Below are positions 1 to 5,281 of a DNA stretch of 5,510 bases, piece after piece (within the stretch, counting starts at the first letter, position 1; each line of letters begins with the position of its first letter). The translations under genes were made by a program, and so were the position numbers. Source of the stretch: Candidatus Moraniibacteriota bacterium (GTDB taxonomy: Bacteria; Patescibacteriota; Minisyncoccia; Moranbacterales; GCA-2747515); contig JALWEZ010000027.1 in NCBI GenBank assembly GCA_027039165.1, forward strand, positions 1 to 5,510. The letters run 5' to 3'. Under the pieces are notes generated by a model. That model worked only from the letters and a program-made list of their open reading frames with translations. It searched no databases and had not been told where the DNA came from.

Positions 1-381
1 GTGATTGGTTAGACGCTCAGTTACCCAAAACCCACGGAGCGACTTATACAAAGGTTTGTTTATATTGTTGTGAATCAGTAGAGTTTGAGGAAGAACGGGT
101 TTAATGTCCAAATGGACGCGACTGTTGGAAAACCACAGCCCATTGTTTCCTTTTATGAATCGGCACAATAATGGACAACTTTTATAAGAATCTATTTATA
201 CTAAACAATAAACGACAGTAAAATAAATGTACTAATCTGGATGAAATGTTTTAGTTCTGCGTTTACCTGCATATTCTCTTAAACAAAGACACATAGACTG
301 ACACATGCACGCACCTAGACACGAACCCACAAGCGCGCGAGCGCGACGAACGAAATAAAAAACCGTGAGCAGACTCAAGCT
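1..381. other. Foreign-looking non-coding segment, probably joined artificially to the bacterial sequence
   Basis: No credible bacterial coding region is visible in either strand here. GC is about 40% by count against roughly 30% in the genes that follow. The segment begins with a strong inverted CCAAT (NF-Y type) box, ATTGG at 4-8 in the context TGATTGGTTAG. Around 300-350 it has a CpG-rich, alternating purine-pyrimidine patch (ACACATGCACGCAC, then GCGCGCGAGCGCG). These features are more like a vertebrate or other eukaryotic promoter region than a CPR intergenic region. The bacterial reading frame starts abruptly at about 379-382, inside a conserved domain. I infer a chimeric join; the eukaryotic origin is a guess from composition and one motif. 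Confidence 0.5.
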
Positions 382-1359
382 CCAATACAAATGGATGAGT
401 ATGGCATTACGATAACATCTGATAATTTTATAGAAAAAACTCAATACAAGGTAGAAATAGATTATGATAAAAAGGAGAACAAGCCAAAAAAGATTTTGAG
501 TGATTTATTTCCTCTTATTATAAATAAGTTGAAGACAGATTTTTCTAGTGAAGAAGCACTAAAAATTGTAAATGTTATAATAGATGGATTAGATGAGAGA
601 CATATTCTTCTTTATTCTAAAAATAAAAATTTAGAAAATTATATAACAAATCATAGATGGGGAGGGCGTGTACAAGAAACAGATGGTGATTATTTAAGTA
701 TAATAAATACAAATATAAATGGTTTTAAAACTGATGGAGTTGTAGATCAAAAAATATCACACGTTTCTCAGGTTAATGAAGATGGTAGTATAATAGATAC
801 AGTTTCTATAATAAGAGAACACAGAGGTGGACATACTGGAAAGCCATGGTGGGATGCAGTGAATGCGGATTATATGCGTGTTTATGTGCCAGAAGGATCT
901 GAATTAATCTCTGTAGAAGGTCAAACGAGGGAGATAAACAAAGATAGATTGTTGTATGATGAAATGGGTTTTGAGAGATTTAAAAGTGTAAAACAGGAGG
1001 AAGAAAATATGAAAATTGATGAAAAAACAGGAACTAGGATTTATAATGATTCAAATAAAACAGTTTTTGCAAATTGGGTTTATGTTTCTCCACAAGAAAA
1101 GGTAAAAGTTACTTATAAGTACAAATTACCCAAAAAAATAGAGTTTAAAAAGTATGAAGATGGATCAGTTCTTGCTACACATAGTTTGCTGATTCAAAAA
1201 CAAGCAGGAGATGTAAATACTAAAATAAATACAAAAATAGTTTTTCCAAAAAATATAAACATAAAATGGAGCACTGCTAAATCCCAAGAGCATGCTTTAG
1301 TTGTTTCAGAATCTAAATTAGATAGAGATTATTATTATGGCGTAGTTTTGGAAAAATAA
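382..1359 (+). CDS. DUF4012 domain-containing protein, C-terminal part (N-terminus missing)
   Basis: This is the C-terminal half of a DUF4012 family protein, a family common in Patescibacteria and some Gram-positives. Its members are usually about 600-800 residues with an N-terminal membrane anchor, and their biochemical function is unknown. Numbering from the ATG at 391, the visible family features are the EYGITITSDNFIEKTQY stretch (residues 3-19), the NTNINGFKTDGVVDQKI block (106-122), KPWW followed by MRVYVPEGSEL (151-172), and VFANWVYVSPQEKVKVTY (225-242). The last blocks form a beta-rich C-terminal domain. The ATG at 391 has no Shine-Dalgarno and is probably an internal Met: codons 382-390 (Pro-Ile-Gln) still fit the family's typical Gly-Pro-Ile just before this region. 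The frame stays open upstream to a stop at 316-318, but that part is not DUF4012-like. It ends in TAA, nine bases before the -35 box of the murJ promoter. Probably an exported or surface envelope protein, inferred from the family. Confidence 0.8.
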   Translation, partial: PIQMDEYGITITSDNFIEKTQYKVEIDYDKKENKPKKILSDLFPLIINKLKTDFSSEEALKIVNVIIDGLDERHILLYSKNKNLENYITNHRWGGRVQETDGDYLSIINTNINGFKTDGVVDQKISHVSQVNEDGSIIDTVSIIREHRGGHTGKPWWDAVNADYMRVYVPEGSELISVEGQTREINKDRLLYDEMGFERFKSVKQEEENMKIDEKTGTRIYNDSNKTVFANWVYVSPQEKVKVTYKYKLPKKIEFKKYEDGSVLATHSLLIQKQAGDVNTKINTKIVFPKNINIKWSTAKSQEHALVVSESKLDRDYYYGVVLEK

Positions 1360-1367
1360 TAAAAATT

Positions 1368-1396
1368 TTGACAGTTGTTTAGTATATTAGTATAAT
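1368..1396 (+). promoter_or_regulatory. Consensus sigma70 promoter for murJ
   Basis: A perfect -35 box TTGACA (1368-1373) is followed by exactly 17 bases and a perfect -10 box TATAAT (1391-1396). The A of the murJ ATG (1405) lies nine positions past the last base of the -10 box, so the expected transcription start (about 1402-1405) falls on or next to the start codon. The mRNA would be leaderless or nearly so. The promoter begins nine bases after the DUF4012 stop codon, so murJ can be transcribed independently of that gene. Confidence 0.85.
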
Positions 1397-1404
1397 ACTA
1401 GCAT

Positions 1405-3051
1405 ATGTTTTTGAAATTACGTAAATTTATAAAAAAAAAGCAAGCTTCTTCCGTGGCGGTTGCTGCTTTGATTGTATCTATATTTGGCATATTAAGTCGT
1501 GTTTTGGGTTTACTAAGGGATAGAATTCTTTCTGCTCATTATGGTGCAGGTGATATACTTGATGTTTATTATGCAGCTTTTAGAATTCCAGATTTTATAT
1601 TTGAGTTACTTATCGTAGGTTCTTTTTCTGCGGCGTTTATACCAGTTTTTACAAGACTTAGAGTCAGAGATAAGTATGAAGAATCTTGGCAATTAGCACA
1701 AGATTTGTTGCTACTATTTACCCTTTCAATTTCTTTTTTTGCAATATTTGCTGCAATTTTCGCTCCTCAATTAATGCATGTAGTTGCTCCAGGATTTACA
1801 GAAGAAAAAATACTTCTATCTACTAAATTTATAAAAATTATGCTAATTAGTCCTATTTTTTTGGCAGCTAGTGCGATTATAGGAGGAATATTAGTCTCAC
1901 TTAAAAGGTTTGTTTTATATGCTAGTGCTCCAATTTTTTATAATATAGGTATTATTATAGGTATAACTGTGATTGTGCCATATTTAAACAAACCTATAGG
2001 ATTAGCTTGGGGTGTTGTGTTGGGTGCTTTTTTACATTTTAGCATTCATTTAATTGCTCTTAGTGGCACTAGTTGGAAATTTAAATTACCAACATTTTAT
2101 TTTTATAAAAATCCAAACGTCAAAAGCGTTTTGCATTTGATGATTCCTAGAGTGTTTGGCGGTGCTTCTAACCAAATTTCACTTATTTTTGTAACAATTT
2201 TTGCTTCAGGATTAGCTTCAGGAAGTTTGGTTGTTTTTACATTTGCTCAAAACATTCAAAGTGTTATTTTAGGGTTAGTTGGAACTTCATTTGCTCTAGC
2301 TGTTTTTCCTTCTCTTAGTATAAAGTATGCAAGAGGAGATTTGGAAAAATTTAGTATTCTTCTGGATAGAACTTTGCGTAGAATACTGTTTTATTCTGTT
2401 CCTATGAGTGTTTTGTTTTGGATTTTACGAGTACAAATTGTGCGTGTAATTTATGGAGCGGGGCATTTTAATTGGGAATCAACTTATATGACAACTAAAG
2501 TTTTGGGAATTTTGCTTATTTCTGCTTTTGCTCAAGCACTCATTCCACTACTCGCTAGAGCTTTCTATGCTATGGGAAATACGAAGACGCCAGTATATGT
2601 TGCCATACTCAGTCAAATAATTAATTTTTTGTGTATAGCGCTTTTTATAAAAGATTACAAGATAAACGCAATAGCATTAGCTTTTACAATTTCAACACTT
2701 TTCAATGCTATTGTATTGTTTTTCGTTATATATAGGAAATTAGATTTTGTCGCAATTAAACAATTAATAAACTCTTTATTGTATATAATAGTAGCTTCTG
2801 TTGGTGCTGGATTTATTACTTACGCTGTTAGAGATTTTATAGGATCTAAGTTTTTACTTGAGCACGTTTGGGAGATTATCTTACAATTGTTGCTTTCTGG
2901 AGTTTCTGGAGTATTTATGTATTTGGGTTTAAGTGCGTTATTTGATTTGCAAGAATTTGAAACAATTAAGAAAAATATTATAATAAGAATTTTTGGTAAG
3001 CCAATTGTCGCAGGAGAAGAACAACACAATACAACAGGTACAGGTTCTTAG
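1405..3051 (+). CDS. murJ: Lipid II flippase MurJ (MviN family)
   Basis: Integral membrane flippase of the MOP superfamily that moves lipid II across the cytoplasmic membrane for peptidoglycan synthesis. At 548 residues it is slightly longer than E. coli MurJ (511), and it is polytopic throughout; the family has 14 membrane segments. Family motifs are SRVLGLLRD (31-39), YGAGDILDVYYAAFRIPDF (46-64), GSFSAAFIPVF (72-82), VAPGF (127-131), FPSLS (301-305) and RAFYAMGNTKTPV (385-397). R32, R38 and D53 align with E. coli R18, R24 and D39. By eye, two other arginines needed in E. coli are replaced: R52 aligns with F66 and R270 with N283. The N-terminus has a short basic stretch before the first membrane segment; the C-terminus ends in a polar tail. 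The ATG at 1405 is chosen because it sits right at the expected transcript start of a perfect promoter, with no Shine-Dalgarno. No clear terminator follows. Confidence 0.96.
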   Translation: MFLKLRKFIKKKQASSVAVAALIVSIFGILSRVLGLLRDRILSAHYGAGDILDVYYAAFRIPDFIFELLIVGSFSAAFIPVFTRLRVRDKYEESWQLAQDLLLLFTLSISFFAIFAAIFAPQLMHVVAPGFTEEKILLSTKFIKIMLISPIFLAASAIIGGILVSLKRFVLYASAPIFYNIGIIIGITVIVPYLNKPIGLAWGVVLGAFLHFSIHLIALSGTSWKFKLPTFYFYKNPNVKSVLHLMIPRVFGGASNQISLIFVTIFASGLASGSLVVFTFAQNIQSVILGLVGTSFALAVFPSLSIKYARGDLEKFSILLDRTLRRILFYSVPMSVLFWILRVQIVRVIYGAGHFNWESTYMTTKVLGILLISAFAQALIPLLARAFYAMGNTKTPVYVAILSQIINFLCIALFIKDYKINAIALAFTISTLFNAIVLFFVIYRKLDFVAIKQLINSLLYIIVASVGAGFITYAVRDFIGSKFLLEHVWEIILQLLLSGVSGVFMYLGLSALFDLQEFETIKKNIIIRIFGKPIVAGEEQHNTTGTGS

Positions 3052-3065
3052 AATAGAAATAAAAT

Positions 3066-3093
3066 TTGACAATATTTTTTACTGTGCTATACT
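3066..3093 (+). promoter_or_regulatory. Sigma70 promoter for the structured leader RNA
   Basis: TTGACA (3066-3071) is a perfect -35 box. A 16-base spacer leads to TATACT (3088-3093), one mismatch from the -10 consensus. The expected transcription start is about 3099-3102, exactly at the left edge of the folded RNA described next. The promoter begins 15 bases after the murJ stop codon. It is the only convincing promoter seen between murJ and the gene at 3271. Confidence 0.75.
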
Positions 3094-3099
3094 AAAGTC

Positions 3100-3238
3100 A
3101 TGAAGCAAATAAGTAAAACAAATAGTTTACGCGTACGGCATGCTAATGTAGCACGCCGATTTGCTTCTGTTTGGAAAGTATGATGTAAAACTTCATAATT
3201 AAGAACTCTGTGAAATCGGTAGAAATACTGGTTTTTTT
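3100..3238 (+). ncRNA. Structured leader RNA or small RNA, possible riboswitch-type attenuator
   Basis: About 140 nt lie between a promoter and an intrinsic terminator and can fold extensively. P1 is a perfect 9-bp stem, GAAGCAAAT (3102-3110) with ATTTGCTTC (3159-3167). Inside it are a 5-bp hairpin, GTAAA (3113-3117) with TTTAC (3126-3130), and P2 (3136-3144 with 3150-3158, 8 of 9 pairs, one A-C mismatch, 5-nt loop). Together they make a three-way junction in which the 3' strands of P2 and P1 are contiguous. A weaker hairpin at 3180-3196 and the terminator follow. CCGATTT (3156-3162), shared by P1 and P2, can instead pair with AAATCGG (3213-3219) of the terminator, which would give two exclusive states. 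I recognise no known riboswitch class. It could also be a free small RNA. The folds are seen directly; the function is inferred. Confidence 0.5.
3213..3238 (+). terminator. Intrinsic terminator at the end of the leader RNA
   Basis: The stem AAATCGGTA / TACTGGTTT (9 positions, with two G-U pairs) closes a GAAA tetraloop at 3222-3225 and runs into seven T residues (3232-3238). The stem is fairly weak and A/T-rich at its base, which suits a regulated attenuator. It lies 32 bases upstream of the GTG at 3271, and no other promoter is visible in between, so the downstream gene seems to depend on readthrough. Confidence 0.65.
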
Positions 3239-3258
3239 GTTATTTAAAATTTTAATAC

Positions 3259-3264
3259 AAAGGA
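3259..3264 (+). promoter_or_regulatory. Shine-Dalgarno that fixes the GTG start of the 3271 gene
   Basis: AAAGGA is separated by six bases from the GTG at 3271. This is the only clear Shine-Dalgarno before a start codon in the window. It supports GTG as the start; the next in-frame Met is about 150 codons further in. It also contrasts with the leaderless arrangement at murJ. Confidence 0.75.
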
Positions 3265-3270
3265 TTTATT

Positions 3271-4179
3271 GTGGAAGAAAACACAAAAAAAATAGAAGGA
3301 AAAGAGATTGGAAAATATGGAAACTGGATTTTCACAAGAGAAGGTAGAGAGCTATTTATTCAAAAAACAGATGAGTTCGGTGAATTAAAATTACCTCTTT
3401 ATACAAAAAAAGGATTTAGTCATGACATTTATGGTTATATTGAATGGGGTGATGTAAATATAAGAGAGGCTGAATACATAGTTGCTGGCACATGTCTTTT
3501 TGATAAAAGATGGAAAATTTTTACAGAGGCAAAAAAGCCTCATAAAAATGATGGACTTGCAGAACTTTCTCCTGCATCCGCTTTAGAAAGACAAAAGATA
3601 TTTAAAAAACTAAAATCTGGTGCAAAAGTGATTGATGTTCAGTATCCTACTGATGTGTCTTTTAGATACCATGAAAGATTGATTAATTGGCAATTGATGG
3701 TGGCAAAAAAAGCTAAAAATCTAAAAAAAATGGTAGTGCATATCCCAAGAGGGGAATATCATTATTATATCCAACAATTAGAAGATGACATAAGGGAACA
3801 CTCATATTTTAATGCAAAAATGAAAAAAACTTTTGCACAAATGCACGACAGTGTTGATTTTATGGCAGATGCTATTTGGAATATGTATCAGCAAGACTTT
3901 AAAATTCAAGAAAAGATTGAGTTTATAGCTCCATTTGAAAAAGTTAAAGATCCAATTAATTCATATCTTGAGCCATATAAAAATCCTGAGAAATATGGTA
4001 TTGACGATGTAAGTCGATGTATAGGTGTAGAAGAGATAAGTGAGATCAAACTTTCTCAAGCTACTGGAGGTAAGATTTCTGTAATTGGAGCGGTTTTGGA
4101 CAAAGAATGCCCATACTTAAACCCGACATTTACAGATGTCGTAAAAAAGAGAGTAAATCAAGCAAGATATGCTCTTTAA
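3271..4179 (+). CDS. Protein of unknown function (302 aa), soluble
   Basis: I do not recognise this family. The product is 302 residues, charged and rich in Lys and Glu, with no signal peptide or membrane segment, so it is probably cytoplasmic. It appears to have three parts: an N-terminal region of likely beta strands (GNWIFTREGRELFIQ, residues 17-31; YIVAGTCLFDKRWKIF, 69-84); a middle alpha/beta part (AKVIDVQYPTD, 118-128; KKMVVHIPRGEYHYYIQQLEDD, 152-173) with a long, probably helical stretch to about 215; and a C-terminal part (CIGVEEISEIKLSQATGGKISVIGAVLDKECPYLNP, 250-285). The Gly/Ser-rich ATGG and the ECPYLNP segment look conserved but match no motif I can name. It starts with GTG after a good Shine-Dalgarno and stands alone between a leader RNA with terminator and its own terminator. 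Its expression may therefore be controlled by attenuation. It is uninterrupted with codon use like its neighbours, so a real gene. Confidence 0.85.
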   Translation: MEENTKKIEGKEIGKYGNWIFTREGRELFIQKTDEFGELKLPLYTKKGFSHDIYGYIEWGDVNIREAEYIVAGTCLFDKRWKIFTEAKKPHKNDGLAELSPASALERQKIFKKLKSGAKVIDVQYPTDVSFRYHERLINWQLMVAKKAKNLKKMVVHIPRGEYHYYIQQLEDDIREHSYFNAKMKKTFAQMHDSVDFMADAIWNMYQQDFKIQEKIEFIAPFEKVKDPINSYLEPYKNPEKYGIDDVSRCIGVEEISEIKLSQATGGKISVIGAVLDKECPYLNPTFTDVVKKRVNQARYAL

Positions 4180-4185
4180 AAACAT

Positions 4186-4217
4186 GAGGCAAGAAAATTC
4201 TTGTCTCTTTAATTTTT
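4186..4217 (+). terminator. Intrinsic terminator after the unknown gene
   Basis: GAGGCAAGA (4186-4194) pairs with TCTTGTCTC (4199-4207): nine pairs including one G-U, with a 4-nt loop. The tail that follows is TTTAATTTTT. It starts six bases after the TAA at 4177-4179 and separates this gene from the DUF917 gene. Confidence 0.8.
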
Positions 4218-4248
4218 GTGAAATTATATTATAATAAGTATGTATAAT
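4216..4248 (+). promoter_or_regulatory. Probable promoter of the DUF917 gene
   Basis: TATAAT at 4243-4248 is a perfect -10 box directly preceded by TG, and it would start the mRNA at about 4254-4256, some eight bases before the ATG. The best -35 candidate, TTGTGA at 4216-4221, is 21 bases away, which is too far for a standard promoter, so the -35 is uncertain. A second TATAAT at 4230-4235 is also possible but has no good -35. No Shine-Dalgarno precedes the ATG at 4263, so the mRNA is probably leaderless or nearly so. Confidence 0.45.
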
Positions 4249-4262
4249 ATTAATTTAAACTT

Positions 4263-5261
4263 ATGGCAACGCACATTTTTACAAAAAAAGATATTGACGC
4301 TTTGGTTTGGGGGGATTTATTTTTTGGAACTGGAGGAGGTCTTCCAGAAAAATTAAACAGAGAAATTTTTGAGTTAGCTTTTTCTATTAAAGAAGAAATT
4401 CAGGTTATTGATGTTGATGATTTAGAGGATGAAGATTTTTTGATTTCTGCTTATGGAGTTGGTGATCCAGCTTCAGCAACATCAGTTTCAGAGGATTTTG
4501 TGAAAAATGCTATAGAAAAATATCAAAATCTTACAAATTCAGAAAAAATCAAAGCTATAATTCCGGGTGAAATTAGCGCAGAATCTTTATCTTTTTTAAT
4601 CGCTGCAATTCTTGATTTACCAGTAGTTAATAGTGATTTAGTTGGAGGGAGAGCAGCTCCTGAAATTTATATGGATTGTTTTACTCTTTTTGGTGAGCCT
4701 ATTGTACCAATTCTTGGAGTAAGTCCAAACGAAAAGGAGGTTTTTTTGCGTGGAAATTTCTCTGCTCAAGAAGTTGAGAAAATTATGAGAGGATTTTTTG
4801 CAGATAATGGAAGTAGTGGTAAAGTAGTTGGTTATCCTATAAAAGCAAAAAGATACAAAGAAATTTGCATGAAAAATACAATTTTGACAACTAGAGAAGC
4901 TGGTAAAAGTTTACTTAAAAAGGATGTTGATAATTTTTTAAAATTAAACGGAGGAGAAATTATTTTTAGTGGCGTTGTTCAAAATTCTACATTAGAGACA
5001 ATTGAGGGCTTTACAAAAGGGAGTGTTTTTGTAGGAGAATATGAAATCGTTGTGAAAAATGAAAATATGAAAGTTGTAAAAGGTGGAGAAATTGTTGCAA
5101 AAGCGCCTGAGATAATAATTTTATTAGACAAAAATTTGAAACCAATTCATAATTCGCTGGCTAATAGCTTTGTGGGTGAAAATGTAAGTATTTGCAAACT
5201 AAAAGCACAAGGTTATTGGCAACAAAAAGAAAATGCAGATATTTGGAAAGACTCTCTATAG
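4263..5261 (+). CDS. DUF917 family protein (S-methyl thiohydantoin desulfurase-like)
   Basis: Full-length DUF917 (S-Me-THD) family protein of 332 residues; members are usually about 360. Family signatures in order: DIDALVWGDLFFGTGGG (residues 10-26, the N-terminal Gly-rich motif), PGEISAESLSFLIAAILDLPVVNSDLVGGRAAPE (101-134, equivalent to the usual PGE...LPVVDAD..GRAFPE), TILTTREAGKSL (206-217), and a C-terminal beta-rich domain with APEIIILLDKNLKPI (281-295). Some family members act on S-methyl thiohydantoin in ergothioneine breakdown, and others accompany hydantoinase/oxoprolinase genes; the substrate here cannot be read from the sequence. The usual Asp-Ala-Asp before the GRAFPE-like motif is Asn-Ser-Asp (123-125), and Phe in GRAFPE is Ala, so activity may differ. 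No signal peptide or membrane segment is seen, so it is probably cytoplasmic. The gene stands alone with its own -10 box, with no hydantoinase or transporter partner in the window. Confidence 0.87.
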   Translation: MATHIFTKKDIDALVWGDLFFGTGGGLPEKLNREIFELAFSIKEEIQVIDVDDLEDEDFLISAYGVGDPASATSVSEDFVKNAIEKYQNLTNSEKIKAIIPGEISAESLSFLIAAILDLPVVNSDLVGGRAAPEIYMDCFTLFGEPIVPILGVSPNEKEVFLRGNFSAQEVEKIMRGFFADNGSSGKVVGYPIKAKRYKEICMKNTILTTREAGKSLLKKDVDNFLKLNGGEIIFSGVVQNSTLETIEGFTKGSVFVGEYEIVVKNENMKVVKGGEIVAKAPEIIILLDKNLKPIHNSLANSFVGENVSICKLKAQGYWQQKENADIWKDSL

Positions 5262-5281
5262 CTTTTCTTTACTCAAATCAA

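Noticed and set aside
391..393. ATG at 391 as the true start of the DUF4012 gene
   Set aside because: No Shine-Dalgarno or promoter precedes it, and the family similarity extends upstream through codons 382-390 before breaking off.
232..444. 70-aa minus-strand ORF
   Set aside because: It spans the suspected join, runs antisense into the DUF4012 frame, has low-complexity Cys/Met/Arg content from the CpG patch, and has no promoter or Shine-Dalgarno.
2820..3029. 69-aa minus-strand ORF
   Set aside because: It lies wholly antisense to the 3' end of murJ, with no regulatory signals; a shadow of the real gene.
3130..3160. Twister ribozyme-like TAATGTAGC in the leader RNA
   Set aside because: The TAATG part falls in the P2 hairpin loop, and the other conserved strands and pseudoknots of twister are not found.
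3100..3240. tRNA, tmRNA, 6S, SRP or known riboswitch
   Set aside because: No T-loop, anticodon arrangement, SRP loop, T-box, TPP, cobalamin, purine or similar core motif is visible on either strand.
3271..4179. Cyclodipeptide synthase, suggested by the ECPYL segment near the C-terminus and an alpha/beta middle
   Set aside because: The catalytic GxSxGN-type motif is absent, the expected Tyr four residues before the Glu is Val, and the segment lies too near the C-terminus.
382..5261. Recoded UGA (Gly) as in Gracilibacteria/Absconditabacteria
   Set aside because: About 1,500 codons in four genes have no in-frame TGA, and glycine is supplied by GGN codons, so TGA is not being used as a sense codon.
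5180..5281. Upstream extension of the aspartase frame overlapping the end of the DUF917 gene
   Set aside because: The frame is open by chance; its translation does not resemble the aspartase N-terminus, and the overlapped DNA clearly codes the DUF917 C-terminus in another frame.
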